Virus record (IMG/VR): IMGVR_UViG_3300050015_000721 | Coordinates: 1 to 52,212 of that record | Origin: a virus | DNA length: 52,212 bases | Reading direction: 5' to 3' (one strand) | Shown here: positions 23,361 through 32,488 of the stretch, piece by piece | Position numbering within the stretch: position 1 is the first letter of the stretch | How the letters are laid out: every line of letters begins with the position of its first letter | Made by a program: the position numbers and the translations under genes | Notes under the pieces: model-generated | What the model saw: the letters and a program-made list of their open reading frames with translations, nothing else | Told to the model about the DNA's origin: nothing | The model's database searches: none

Positions 23361-24029
23361 TTATTCTTTTATAGTTTGTAAATATGTCCAACCATGATAT
23401 TCTTTAATTTTTCCTTGTATTAAATCCCTGAATGAAATAGGATGTTTATGAATAGATTTTGCAAATTTAACTAATCCCTCATCGGTTTGATGTATTTTTC
23501 CATCTGGTCCTTTAAATTGATATATTTTCACATACTTTCCAACATTTTTTCCTATCATAGATTTACTCATTAAATCCAAAGTTTCTTGAGTATGCGGTTT
23601 TTCGATTTTTCTTTTTTCCCAAGCTTTAGATAATGCTTTTTTATGTTCTTCAGATTTGGGTTTATCTTTTGATGCAACACTTTGCAAATTTTTTGTTTCC
23701 TTTGTTCTTTTTTGACCAATATTTTTTAATCGAATTTTTTCAAATGTTTCGGGGAGCATACCCGAAAATCCATCCCCGCCTAAACTTTTGTTATATCCGA
23801 TTTTTCTGTTGCATGATTTCAACTTATTAATCCAAAAAATTTCTTTTTCATTGAGTTCTTCCGAAGTACTGCATTTATCTAAAATTTCTTTTTTGAAATT
23901 TTCTTTGCCATATTTTTTTATCGCTTGACGAAGAACAATGCCGGAACCATAATAAGCGGGATTTTCTTTTTTGTCCTTTCCTATATAAATTTTTCCATTG
24001 ATTAAATTAGTTGTTCTATAGATTATCAT
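23361..24029 (-). CDS. GIY-YIG homing endonuclease
   Basis: 222 aa: IIYRTT (about 2-7) and KIYIGKD (about 13-19) form the nuclease core. Several NUMOD-like helices follow, then a final DNA-binding segment (DLIQGKIKEYHGWTYL). The start is preceded by GATATATAAAAATAAAA inside an AGCG/CGCT hairpin. It ends 3 nt upstream of the pncB ATG, the same placement seen for other HEGs. Confidence 0.84.
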   Translation of the reverse strand: MIIYRTTNLINGKIYIGKDKKENPAYYGSGIVLRQAIKKYGKENFKKEILDKCSTSEELNEKEIFWINKLKSCNRKIGYNKSLGGDGFSGMLPETFEKIRLKNIGQKRTKETKNLQSVASKDKPKSEEHKKALSKAWEKRKIEKPHTQETLDLMSKSMIGKNVGKYVKIYQFKGPDGKIHQTDEGLVKFAKSIHKHPISFRDLIQGKIKEYHGWTYLQTIKE

Positions 24030-24056
24030 AGCGTTTTATTTTTATATATCTACGCT
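24030..24056 (-). promoter_or_regulatory. late-promoter-like box at HEG start
   Basis: GATATATAAAAATAAAA with AGCG/CGCT pairing across it, 4 nt from the ATG. Confidence 0.5.
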
Positions 24057-24080
24057 TTTGACAATGATTTATACAAAAAA

Positions 24081-24623
24081 TTATCTAGTTGTTTGTTGAA
24101 ATGAAGAGCAAATACCATTTTCAAAATAAACATAGGAGCTTCCATATACCCATTGTTCTTTAACTCCAAAAGAATAAGTGCTGCTGTTTATTTCATCGGG
24201 GGAACCCCAACTTTCTCTGCACATTTTATCCGTCATCCCAATCCAGATTTTTCCTTCTATTATCATTTTTCCATTAACAGAACCATATTTTTTGATTAAA
24301 TTAGCATTATGAAGTTTATATGCTTTGTCAACAGCCTCTACCCTATTTTGAAGTAATTTTAATTCTTTTTGAAGGTCCAATTTAGAAGATACTTTTTCTC
24401 TTAATACATATCCATATTTAGATAAAGCACTGGGGTCTACTATTTTACAATAAACATCCCAACTTTTAAAAGTTGAATTAAAAAGAGAATCCAATGAAAT
24501 AACTCCGACATGAGACCCTTTTTCCAAAGACCCTAAAACTGTAAAGGGTTCCCCCATATTTGAATGTATAAAACAACTAGAAGAAACAATATAATCTTCC
24601 TGCCCGAAGCATGATAAAGTCAT
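24081..24623 (-). CDS. putative exported SmpA/OmlA-like protein
   Basis: 180 aa from the first ATG. The frame stays open upstream and encodes a good signal-peptide core (KKLFIIGVIIRMTLSCFGQ), so the true start may be a non-ATG codon near 24670. A coiled-coil stretch lies in the middle. The C-terminal part (KIWIGMTDKMCRESWGSP and YVYFENGICSSFQ) resembles the BamE/OmlA fold used by small envelope proteins. Function unknown. Confidence 0.6.
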   Translation of the reverse strand: MTLSCFGQEDYIVSSSCFIHSNMGEPFTVLGSLEKGSHVGVISLDSLFNSTFKSWDVYCKIVDPSALSKYGYVLREKVSSKLDLQKELKLLQNRVEAVDKAYKLHNANLIKKYGSVNGKMIIEGKIWIGMTDKMCRESWGSPDEINSSTYSFGVKEQWVYGSSYVYFENGICSSFQQTTR

Positions 24624-24678
24624 TCTAATTATTACCCCTATGATAAATAACTTTTTTATAATTTTTATTTTTAAGTGA

Positions 24679-25602
24679 TTAAAAGATTAAACTACCTTCG
24701 TCATCCCAGCGAGAATAAAGCTTTCCGTTTTCTCTTAAGATGATATATTTAAGGGCTTCGCCGGCTTCTTTTGACATGCAATCGTCATCCATAACCGTTG
24801 ACATCCCCATTATTGAATAAACTTTTCCGCCGAATGGGAGAGGATAAAGAAATGTCCCATGACCCTCAAGATCTGTTCGGTAACCTGCAAAATTTACTGT
24901 ATGAACTCCTTCTACATATTTCTTTATGTTTTCGAGGGTTGAGTCCAAACATTTATTATCTGAAACATAAAAGTTCTCCTCTGTATCAGCTTGACCCCTG
25001 TACATTTTTCTGAAAGTAACCTGATCTGCTCCAAGTTCCTTACATCTTTGAAGAAGCATTAGAGGGGTAAGGTGATCATAATAGTTTAGCATATTAAGGC
25101 TCAAACGAACATTAAAGCCCCGTTCTTTTATAAGAGGGATTAATTCTTCAAGTTTAAATTGGAGAGCAGGTTTTACTCCGATGATTTCCATGTTTTTTCC
25201 ATTTGCGCAGACATTTGCAACCGAAAGACTAATGGTTTTGACCCCTAGCATTTTCAATAATTCCAGATATGGATATTTGCCAAAAGTGTACTTTGATTTG
25301 ATTTCTTCCTTCTGCAAAAATACTCCGGTCGTCTGAAGTTCGATATTTGGAAATGGCCGATCCATCTGATGAAATAAACTTGATAGTTTTTCCAAAAATG
25401 GAATGTTCTGCATCGCTTCTCCGGTACCTGTAAGAATGCAGGTATTGACTCCATTCATGGTAGCATACTTAATACGATCCATCATTCCTACCTCATCCCA
25501 ATGATTTTCATAAGGACAGTCATGCATTTTGCTGCAACAAAATTTGCAGTTATTCACACATCCCTTTGTTGGGACTACGATTGATATGGTTTGTATATTC
25601 AT
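24679..25602 (-). CDS. radical SAM enzyme of unknown reaction
   Basis: 307 aa. CVNNCKFC near the N-terminus gives the CxxxCxxC iron-sulphur site, followed by TGTGEAMQN, a GGE-like SAM-binding segment. Barrel-like strands continue to about residue 230. No auxiliary cluster is obvious. It is the second radical SAM protein in the window (with KamA). The substrate cannot be predicted. Confidence 0.8.
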   Translation of the reverse strand: MNIQTISIVVPTKGCVNNCKFCCSKMHDCPYENHWDEVGMMDRIKYATMNGVNTCILTGTGEAMQNIPFLEKLSSLFHQMDRPFPNIELQTTGVFLQKEEIKSKYTFGKYPYLELLKMLGVKTISLSVANVCANGKNMEIIGVKPALQFKLEELIPLIKERGFNVRLSLNMLNYYDHLTPLMLLQRCKELGADQVTFRKMYRGQADTEENFYVSDNKCLDSTLENIKKYVEGVHTVNFAGYRTDLEGHGTFLYPLPFGGKVYSIMGMSTVMDDDCMSKEAGEALKYIILRENGKLYSRWDDEGSLIF

Positions 25603-25611
25603 AGATTAAGA

Positions 25612-25725
25612 TTATGTTCCAAAATAACGATAAGCATCATTAAAAAGTTTGCAAATATTGTGAGGCCACTGTCTTTTATACCAGATACGTAACCTTCTTT
25701 TTATATTTCGCAGAGATAATTTCAT
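25612..25725 (-). CDS. very small basic protein
   Basis: 37 aa (MKLSLRNIKRRLRIWYKR then a short tail). Its ATG overlaps the stop of the upstream gene as ATGA, a typical phage junction, which supports it despite its size. Confidence 0.5.
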   Translation of the reverse strand: MKLSLRNIKRRLRIWYKRQWPHNICKLFNDAYRYFGT

Positions 25726-25940
25726 AATAGGTTGTCAAATTTTCCATTGAAAGTTCCCGGAACATAGATCAATAACCATGCCAGAACACTTGCTACCCAA
25801 ATAACTAAAATGGGTTTAAAAATGTCTTCATATAAACCACCAAGAGGAACATCATAAACCATTGCAATGACCAGCATGAGAACGACAATGCAAGTTAATA
25901 TTCCAACTATCCAAGAAGTTATTTTTAAAGCTCTTTTCAT
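25722..25940 (-). CDS. small two-helix membrane protein
   Basis: 72 aa with two transmembrane helices (about residues 10-28 and 42-60) and a basic N-terminus. Shares one base with the next gene upstream. No family assigned. Confidence 0.7.
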   Translation of the reverse strand: MKRALKITSWIVGILTCIVVLMLVIAMVYDVPLGGLYEDIFKPILVIWVASVLAWLLIYVPGTFNGKFDNLL

Positions 25941-26359
25941 TAGAATAATTTAAATTTTATGTAAACTCTATCGTAAAAATCCGAAAATTTTTGTGCTTCA
26001 AATGAATGAGTACACATGTGCTCATACCCGGTACTTATTTTATTATGGCTGTATGATAATCCGATAATGAATTCAGATGCCTGCGGATTAAAGTAAATTT
26101 GAGAATCCTTGTTGAACCAAGTTTTGTCTGATGTGTAAAGTTTAAAACCTTCCAATTCAGCATCAGCATAAAAATGTCCGTAAAAAGGCCCTCTCTCATA
26201 CATTGGAAACCAGCCAGTATTTCTCTGGAATTCCGGATCAAGATAAATGACTGTTCTTCGATATTCGTAACCTGTTTCAAAAGTGCCTGATGTTTTAACC
26301 TGACTAAAGCAGATTAAAGGCGCCAGAGAAAAGAAAAGAATCAATGCTAATTTTTTCAT
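25940..26359 (-). CDS. small exported beta-barrel-like protein
   Basis: 139 aa from the ATG at 26359, which begins a clear signal peptide MKKLALILFFSLAPLICFSQ. The mature part alternates short strands and ends in VYIKFKLF with a terminal Phe, like small outer-membrane barrels. It is the second outer-membrane-like protein in the window. Confidence 0.65.
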   Translation of the reverse strand: MKKLALILFFSLAPLICFSQVKTSGTFETGYEYRRTVIYLDPEFQRNTGWFPMYERGPFYGHFYADAELEGFKLYTSDKTWFNKDSQIYFNPQASEFIIGLSYSHNKISTGYEHMCTHSFEAQKFSDFYDRVYIKFKLF

Positions 26360-26398
26360 ATCGTAAATGTACAACAAATATCTTGAATAAAAAAATAT

Positions 26399-26968
26399 TT
26401 ACAATATAACATTCCAAATGAGATCAAAATAATCGCAGCAGGGGTCATCCATATCTCGCTTACGAATAAACTGAGTTAATCCTCTCCCCGCCCAATCTCT
26501 TTCAGTAGTTACCTCATCAAGAGTATATTCATGACCGCAGTCACAACATTTAATTTTTATACCTTCTTTTGGAAGAAGATCTGTATAAACCGATTGGGGA
26601 CAATTGACCCACACTTCTCCAAATGCTTTGATTCCTAGATTAACGCCATCTTTTATATAAAGCATGTCTTTATAAAATTGGCCATCCTCGTAGGTTACAA
26701 TCGTTTGATTGGGAAATTGGTTTTGAAGTTCCTCATGAATTTCTTCAATTGTATCAAATCTATTGGTTTTTGTTCCTTCCTCCCAGCGATAGTGGTCCTT
26801 TCTAGATAATGCACAAGCTTGTGCATAAGTTAAGGAATGTTTGAGATCTTGAGTTCCATGAGAACCTCCTGAGTTGGGTCGAGGAAAACTTTCTTCAACT
26901 TCTTTCCATGTGCAGTAATAATGTTCTGCATCCATTCCTACATATTGAGATATGTTAGCGGTTATCAT
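26399..26968 (-). CDS. hypothetical zinc-binding protein
   Basis: 189 aa from ATG 26968; an upstream ATG at 27013 would overlap the previous gene by 59 nt. A CCDCGHEY motif and a later CC pair suggest a metal site in the C-terminal half. No family recognised. Confidence 0.6.
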   Translation of the reverse strand: MITANISQYVGMDAEHYYCTWKEVEESFPRPNSGGSHGTQDLKHSLTYAQACALSRKDHYRWEEGTKTNRFDTIEEIHEELQNQFPNQTIVTYEDGQFYKDMLYIKDGVNLGIKAFGEVWVNCPQSVYTDLLPKEGIKIKCCDCGHEYTLDEVTTERDWAGRGLTQFIRKRDMDDPCCDYFDLIWNVIL

Positions 26969-27467
26969 AAAAATGATGTTGGTTAAATTGAACAACAGGA
27001 CTAACCCCAGCATAAAAAAGCCTCATATCTCCAAGCATATCTTTGCTATCTATAGAATGTCTAAATGCTGTAGCAAGAATTTTGTTTGAATGATCCAAGT
27101 CTGCTGAAGTTGTGGGAATACAAAACATAAGGGCCTCTTCATATTCAGAAATGATCATTCCCGTATGAAAAGCTTTAAGTTTATATTTTTGAACAAATAA
27201 ATCAGAATTACACCAGATAAAGATATAAGTTTTATTTGGGTCACGAAGAAGATATACAAAACGTGAATCAATAACATAATGATTGTAACCAATAAGCCCC
27301 TGATCCGTTCCGTGGCCCATCAAGATTATGCGGTCATGATCTTTGATCTGACTGCATAAATAACTTTTTGAAACATTAGTATTGATTACATCCCAACCCT
27401 TGTCAGCATAGATAGCTGAAAGAAAATCAGTTGTGGAATCTTTAGGATGTATAACAAGGGTCTTCAT
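26955..27467 (-). CDS. hypothetical protein with caspase-like His/Cys pattern
   Basis: 170 aa from ATG 27467. The Rossmann-like start MKTLVIHP is followed by IILMGHGTDQGL and, about 35 residues later, IFIWCNSD. A His-Gly after a hydrophobic strand and a Cys-Asn-Ser after the next strand is the layout of caspase/CHAT-type cysteine peptidases. The evidence is only these two motifs, so a protease role is tentative. Confidence 0.6.
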   Translation of the reverse strand: MKTLVIHPKDSTTDFLSAIYADKGWDVINTNVSKSYLCSQIKDHDRIILMGHGTDQGLIGYNHYVIDSRFVYLLRDPNKTYIFIWCNSDLFVQKYKLKAFHTGMIISEYEEALMFCIPTTSADLDHSNKILATAFRHSIDSKDMLGDMRLFYAGVSPVVQFNQHHFYDNR

Positions 27468-27530
27468 TGTATATTCTTTAAGCAAATATACAAAAAAGAA
27501 TCCAAAGTAAAAAATATTTTTGAGACTATT

Positions 27531-28025
27531 TTAATCTAATTCGATGTCTTCGCTAGGATCATAGGGGTTAAAAGAAAGTTTGGGATTTCGAAAATGTTCC
27601 CCTATTTTTTGAATCTCCTTTTCAGCATTTTCCATATCTCTTTTAGCCCTAGCAATATCTGCATGAGCTTCTTTTATTCTTTCCTTAGCTCTTCTTTCCT
27701 TTTCTTTAGCTTCTTCCTGAGCTTTTTTAAGCTTGAATTTTTCTACACGAGATTTTTGATCAATTACTTCCATGGAGCCTAGTGTTAATTTAATAACATC
27801 CGGAGTTCCGTATTTAGGAAAATGAGCTCCCCAATAAGTGGCTTGTCTTTTTGCCATACCTATTTTGCCATAGATTTTAGCTTCCTGGAGAGTATCTACC
27901 CAACTTTCACCATATCCTTGATAACCCTTAGCACGAAAATACTGACCTTGCTGACTTCTTACAGCATAAAGAACCAATTCTGGGTTTGGTTCAACTATAA
28001 TAGAACCTTCAATTTCATTTTCCAT
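27531..28025 (-). CDS. hypothetical protein with long coiled coil
   Basis: 164 aa. The N-terminal 80 residues form a compact domain (VLYAVRSQQGQYFRAKGYQG). Residues about 95-145 are a charged coiled coil. Overlaps the upstream gene end by 11 nt. Function unknown. Confidence 0.65.
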   Translation of the reverse strand: MENEIEGSIIVEPNPELVLYAVRSQQGQYFRAKGYQGYGESWVDTLQEAKIYGKIGMAKRQATYWGAHFPKYGTPDVIKLTLGSMEVIDQKSRVEKFKLKKAQEEAKEKERRAKERIKEAHADIARAKRDMENAEKEIQKIGEHFRNPKLSFNPYDPSEDIELD

Positions 28026-28431
28026 CTTTATTCTTTTTTAAAAGTTCTTCTAACTTTTGTTTAAGATACTCTGCTCTCATATAATCTTCCTTTTCAATAG
28101 CTTTCTGGATTTCAGCTTCAACCATACCTTGATCCGTAAATTCGGTAGGATCCTGATCTTCCAGGAAATCGGGTTTGACATAAAATGCCCATCCATCTTG
28201 CCCCAATTCCAGAGGAATTTTAACCTGAGAAACAGCTAATCCTAAAAGCATTTGAGAAAAGAAATCAGCTCTTTTTGAAAGATAAATGCAGGCATTAGCG
28301 ATCCCAATAAAGGTAACTTCTGTTCCAACAAGAGAAAAATCTCTAAATCCATCTCCATCAACCATCGGTTTAAGGCGAGTAATTAGATCCCCTTTTTTAA
28401 AATTATAAATTGATTGTTCTGTCTGATTCAT
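28015..28431 (-). CDS. hypothetical protein with UVR-like C-terminal motif
   Basis: 138 aa. The last 35 residues (EAEIQKAIEKEDYMRAEYLK) match the two-helix UVR/Clp-adaptor motif seen in UvrB and ClpC partners. The N-terminal half is an unassigned beta-rich domain. Confidence 0.62.
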   Translation of the reverse strand: MNQTEQSIYNFKKGDLITRLKPMVDGDGFRDFSLVGTEVTFIGIANACIYLSKRADFFSQMLLGLAVSQVKIPLELGQDGWAFYVKPDFLEDQDPTEFTDQGMVEAEIQKAIEKEDYMRAEYLKQKLEELLKKNKDGK

Positions 28432-28432
28432 G

Positions 28433-28630
28433 TTATTGTGATTTTGAAGTTTTGCTATCTATAAATTTTGTAAAATGTTCCCACCTGTGATCGCTTTCTC
28501 CAGTAATTTTATTCATGTGGAATACCAACCCCATCTCTCCATCAATTCGATAAACCATTTTTCGGGATCCGTTGAATCTAACACCAATCCACTTGGGCGG
28601 AAACTCAGTTTTAAGATCGATTTCTATCAT
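28433..28630 (-). CDS. small hypothetical protein
   Basis: 65 aa, likely a single beta-rich fold (WIGVRFNGSRKMVYRIDGEMG). Overlaps the next gene by ATGA. Confidence 0.6.
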   Translation of the reverse strand: MIEIDLKTEFPPKWIGVRFNGSRKMVYRIDGEMGLVFHMNKITGESDHRWEHFTKFIDSKTSKSQ

Positions 28631-28845
28631 ACTCGATAATTTGCTATTGCTGCATTGGAGATTAATTCACCGGTTTCAACCGAAAACAATCCATACCCGC
28701 ATCGGCAAGTCAAATCTTCTTTTACTTCGCAAATAACCCAATGATTACAACATTCATTTTGATGCTTAGTAACCCGAAATTTATCACCAACTAAAATAGG
28801 TAAACAATTGCAATCAATTAATCCTGTATTTTTATTACCTTCCAT
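28627..28845 (-). CDS. small YopX-like protein
   Basis: 72 aa. TGLIDCNCLPILVGDKFRV resembles the start of YopX-type phage proteins (tGlkDxxgxxIyxGD). A CxC pair and CCNHWVIC could bind metal. The 5' end is overlapped by 28 nt by the upstream HEG. Confidence 0.55.
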   Translation of the reverse strand: MEGNKNTGLIDCNCLPILVGDKFRVTKHQNECCNHWVICEVKEDLTCRCGYGLFSVETGELISNAAIANYRV

Positions 28846-29546
28846 CCTTTATGATTTGGTTTTTTTGTCTTTGAAGCTGAATATAAAAAATGACGATTAA
28901 TTCCATATTCTGGATGTTCATTTATAAAATCTGTTGCCGACAAAACTAAAAATTTATTACCATAGGGATCAATTATTTCATATTGCCCCGCATTTGGGTT
29001 TTTATTACCTAATTTAGCTTTACCCAGATTTTCTCGATGTTCTTGGGATTTCTTGATTCCATATATGGGTGAGTTTTTTCCTTTTCTCCCATACATAGCA
29101 TTATTCTCCCCTAAATTTTTGTCCCTCAATATTTTCTTAGTTTCCTCCGAAGTTATATAAACCCCCGTTTTTCCTTTATTCCATGGTTCTTGTCCTATCC
29201 TTGATTGACTCATCTGCAATTTGGATTCTTCTGAATGATTTCCAAACATTCCTCTATCCATCCCGCCAGATGGGCTTATATTATATCCATTCGGACGTAG
29301 AGTTTCAAATAGATCAATATAATGTCTTTCTAAATTTCTAGCTTCAATAATATCATCGCATTGTTTTAAAATAATTCTAAGAAATTTCGATTTTCCGTAT
29401 TTTCTAAAAGCTATTTTAAATAAATCCCCTCCTCCAAAATATCTGTTAACATCTAAATCCGTCCGATCCGTACAATGGCTTCCCACATAACACTTGCCAT
29501 TGGATTTACAGATAGTTAGATAAACAAAATTAAATTTTCTTTTCAT
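28818..29546 (-). CDS. GIY-YIG homing endonuclease
   Basis: 242 aa: FVYLTI and KCYVGSH form the nuclease core. GYNISPSGG and three NUMOD3-type repeats (EPWNKGKTG, NAMYGRKGKNSPIYG, GNKNPNAG) follow, then a HTH-like end (KPNHKGWKVI). A perfect 9-bp hairpin CATGAATAT/ATATTCATG covers the start codon and contains TATATAAATA. Its 3' end runs 28 nt into the next gene, supplying that gene's start. Confidence 0.85.
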   Translation of the reverse strand: MKRKFNFVYLTICKSNGKCYVGSHCTDRTDLDVNRYFGGGDLFKIAFRKYGKSKFLRIILKQCDDIIEARNLERHYIDLFETLRPNGYNISPSGGMDRGMFGNHSEESKLQMSQSRIGQEPWNKGKTGVYITSEETKKILRDKNLGENNAMYGRKGKNSPIYGIKKSQEHRENLGKAKLGNKNPNAGQYEIIDPYGNKFLVLSATDFINEHPEYGINRHFLYSASKTKKPNHKGWKVIKIQD

Positions 29547-29573
29547 GAATATGTTTTATTTATATATTCATGA
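29544..29573 (-). promoter_or_regulatory. late-promoter-like box in perfect start-codon hairpin
   Basis: CATGAATAT and ATATTCATG pair exactly around TATAAATA, the T4 late-promoter core, and include the ATG. Transcripts starting inside would escape the hairpin. Confidence 0.6.
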
Positions 29574-29582
29574 TGCCTCTGT

Positions 29583-30248
29583 CTATTGTGTTAATAATTC
29601 GGAAGATTGAATAATTTTTATGTTATTTTTATTTAATTCAAGCATTGCAATTTTTTCTCCTTCGTCCGAAATAGCTTTCATAGCATCCAAAACAACAAAT
29701 GTTTCAAAACCCAATTTTTCAGAATCCAAAGCTGTTTGTTTGCAGCAATAATCAGTAGCCAACCCGCAAATGTAGAGTTCAGATATTCCCTTCCCATCTA
29801 AGAAAGAAGCTAATTGAGGTTTTTCAAATGCGCTGTAACCCTGCTCATGAGTCTCCATTCCTTTTTTAAAGATATAGAACTCTCCTTTACACTTTCCTAA
29901 ATCTAGATAGGGATGAAAATCTGCACCTGGAGTATCTTGAACACAATGATCGGGCCACATAATTCCCAGATCAACTTTATTGTCATCACTCGTATCCATT
30001 ACACCACCAAAACCTCCGCTGTTGTTCCACACAATCAAGTGTTCAAAGGGTTTGACGTTTTTATGATTTGATGCAAATCCATTGTGTCTTGCTGGATGCC
30101 AATCTTTTGTAAAAATAACTAGCTCAAATTCTGGAAGGAGCTTATTGATAATCGGTATAATCGTATCACCTTCTGTAACGGCTAATGCTCCCCCTGGACA
30201 GAAATCATTCTGTACATCTACTACGATTAACGCTTTATTATTCTTCAT
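29583..30248 (-). CDS. pncA: nicotinamidase
   Basis: 221 aa, isochorismatase-fold nicotinamidase. Catalytic Asp11 lies in VVDVQNDFCPGG. TKDWHP gives metal-site His residues, and the nucleophile is in GLATDYCCKQTA near residue 168. It converts nicotinamide to nicotinic acid, the substrate of the pncB product at 22179-23357. It lies one small gene downstream of nadE, in the same operon. Confidence 0.93.
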   Translation of the reverse strand: MKNNKALIVVDVQNDFCPGGALAVTEGDTIIPIINKLLPEFELVIFTKDWHPARHNGFASNHKNVKPFEHLIVWNNSGGFGGVMDTSDDNKVDLGIMWPDHCVQDTPGADFHPYLDLGKCKGEFYIFKKGMETHEQGYSAFEKPQLASFLDGKGISELYICGLATDYCCKQTALDSEKLGFETFVVLDAMKAISDEGEKIAMLELNKNNIKIIQSSELLTQ

Positions 30249-30253
30249 TTTTT

Positions 30254-30565
30254 TTAGTTATTGTCTCCGTCAGTATATTTAGAATTATTATCATCCTCAT
30301 CAAGATCTGCCTGTTCCCATTCTATAAGATATTTGATACCTTCGTCCCATTCCGTATCATCTTCATCATAAACGGTTAGTTCAAATCCTAGACCTTCTAG
30401 AACTTCCAATTGATCATCGGATAGTTCTTCTTTAATATTGGCTCCGTATTTTCCGCTAGAAGCAGCCATATCGATTTGATCAAAAACATCTTTTAATGTA
30501 ATTGCAATCGAAGATAAAGTTTTTCTTTTATAATAACATGCGGTGTTACCTATTTTTTCTTCCAT
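30254..30565 (-). CDS. acidic hypothetical protein between pncA and nadE
   Basis: 103 aa, very acidic C-terminus (DLDEDDNNSKYTDGDNN). Positioned between two NAD genes with 5-nt gaps. No family recognised. Confidence 0.6.
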   Translation of the reverse strand: MEEKIGNTACYYKRKTLSSIAITLKDVFDQIDMAASSGKYGANIKEELSDDQLEVLEGLGFELTVYDEDDTEWDEGIKYLIEWEQADLDEDDNNSKYTDGDNN

Positions 30566-30569
30566 TATT

Positions 30570-32288
30570 TTAAATATTATAGTAATTTATAAGTGTTTCT
30601 CTATTGCTAAATCCCCGACTTCTTGGAGATATAATTACGGTTGGAGCAGCTTGTCCTGCTTTGAAAACAGATCTTTTCATAGCTTTAACAGCAAATTCAA
30701 TCTGAGCTTTAAGACCTTCTTTTGAATATTTTCGAACCTCATCAATATCCGGAAAATAATCCGGATTTGGGGCCTCTTCATAAATTTCTTTTAGAATCTG
30801 TCTTTGATTTTTTCTATCCCTGATAAGCATTGCACAGATTCCGCTCTGAACGGTATAGTCAATTGGATCCTCTTTTGCATCTGGTAATTCCGCAGCTGGA
30901 ACGAATTTTCCATTGAACAAATCCGGTGGTATTACTTCTTTGTTGTAAAGAAATTTATTGATATATCTTGCCAATTCGTAAAGTTCCATTTTGGTTAAAT
31001 CCCCAATAAGTGCATGGGTTCCAATTGAACCTATATCATGAAAGGTTGCCCATCCCAAAACTATTTCTGTATGATTTCCTGTTGCAACAATCCCCGATTT
31101 AAACAGATGATTAGCAACTAATCCTTGTACGCTTCTAAGAGTAGCTTGAGCACAAGATAATCCTGATAGAGGAAGTTGCTGTCCAAATGATGCAACAAAT
31201 TCTGTTACAAAGGTATCATAAATCTTCTGAACAGGGAATGTAAAATATTCCATCTCCAAACCTTTTGCAAGATCTTCAACATATTTTAAAGATTTGGTAT
31301 TTAAATCTGAAGGATTTGTAATAAGAATGGTATTTTCTTTTCCCATTGATTTAGCTACCAAAGCTGCAACAATAGCAGAATCTAATCCTCCAGAAACATG
31401 AACCTGAGCTTTCGAAATTCCGCATAAACGGAAAAATTCTCTCTGTTCAAAAAGAAGAGCATCGCAGATCTCTTTATATTTCGATGGAGGAGAATACATG
31501 TTATAATCAGATATGGATGCTTTACCATTATATTCGGTAAAAGCTGGGGCTACGAAAGCACAATTCCCTTCATCATCAATGATGAAAGAGTTTCCATCAA
31601 AAATAACAATATTCTTAAGAATGTCCCCAACACCAATAGCATTTACAGAGACAAATGGTATTTTATAATTTCGAGCTATTGTTTTTCCAAGAGCTAATCT
31701 CTTTTCCTGTTTGCCGTAATAAAAATAGGATTGGTTAATATGAACCAATATTTCAGCCCCCAAAGAATACATTTCGTCTGGTATATTTCTTTGATGATCC
31801 GATACCCAAGCATCTTCGCAAATTAAAACACCAACTTCCCTAGTTTCATCCCCAACCTTACACGTAAAAACTAAAGAATGATCTCCTGGTTCAAAATATT
31901 TTTTATCTTCGTGATGATCAGCGGATGCAAGAAGTTGTTTATGATAAATTCGAACATTAACTTTATCAATAATAGCAGCAGCATTTTTCAATTTCGGAAA
32001 TCCGTTTTTCTTCATTCCAAGAAAATCAATGAAGCCTAGAATAACAGTTCCCTTATAATCAATTTCCTCCAAATAAGTACGAATTCCATAAACCTCAGCT
32101 ACTTGGTCTTTTATAAAATCTTCACGATCCCATAGCGATCCACACATATATCCAGTTATAGCAGTCTCCGGAAATATAGATAGAAAAGATCCATGTTTAG
32201 AATCTTCTAGAATCCATTTTTTGATCTTTTCAGTGTTCCGGGCTATATCTCCGGTAACTGTGTTGATTTGGTGAATTGATGGAACCAT
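30570..32288 (-). CDS. nadE: glutamine-dependent NAD+ synthetase
   Basis: 572 aa with two domains. The N-terminal nitrilase-type amidase shows the triad Glu41 (FPETAITGY), Lys117 (YHKQLL) and Cys157 (LICEDAW). The C-terminal ATP-pyrophosphatase domain has SGGLDS near residue 300 and later NHTEIVLGWATFHDIGS. It amidates NaAD to NAD+ using glutamine and ATP. It is the last step of the PncA-PncB-NadR-NadE route encoded here. The start overlaps the upstream stop by one base. Confidence 0.95.
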   Translation of the reverse strand: MVPSIHQINTVTGDIARNTEKIKKWILEDSKHGSFLSIFPETAITGYMCGSLWDREDFIKDQVAEVYGIRTYLEEIDYKGTVILGFIDFLGMKKNGFPKLKNAAAIIDKVNVRIYHKQLLASADHHEDKKYFEPGDHSLVFTCKVGDETREVGVLICEDAWVSDHQRNIPDEMYSLGAEILVHINQSYFYYGKQEKRLALGKTIARNYKIPFVSVNAIGVGDILKNIVIFDGNSFIIDDEGNCAFVAPAFTEYNGKASISDYNMYSPPSKYKEICDALLFEQREFFRLCGISKAQVHVSGGLDSAIVAALVAKSMGKENTILITNPSDLNTKSLKYVEDLAKGLEMEYFTFPVQKIYDTFVTEFVASFGQQLPLSGLSCAQATLRSVQGLVANHLFKSGIVATGNHTEIVLGWATFHDIGSIGTHALIGDLTKMELYELARYINKFLYNKEVIPPDLFNGKFVPAAELPDAKEDPIDYTVQSGICAMLIRDRKNQRQILKEIYEEAPNPDYFPDIDEVRKYSKEGLKAQIEFAVKAMKRSVFKAGQAAPTVIISPRSRGFSNRETLINYYNI

Positions 32289-32488
32289 TATAATATATTT
32301 GATAAATATGTTACGTTTTCTTTAACCTTGATTCTTTCTTTCTCAATAAAACTAACTAACTTAGCTTTCTTAGTTTCATCAGTCTCTTTAAAATAGAGAT
32401 CCAACAAAGCCAAAAGATTCTTAGTTGGGGTTAATTTATTCCTTATGTCAGCTTGTAATGTTTCTAAGCTTTCGTCTGGTGCACTCAT
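32288..32488 (-). CDS. small helical protein
   Basis: 66 aa, two predicted helices; ADIRNKLTPTKNLLALLDLY loosely recalls histidine-kinase dimerisation helices but without a clear phosphoacceptor His. Coupled to nadE by one-base overlap. Confidence 0.6.
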   Translation of the reverse strand: MSAPDESLETLQADIRNKLTPTKNLLALLDLYFKETDETKKAKLVSFIEKERIKVKENVTYLSNIL

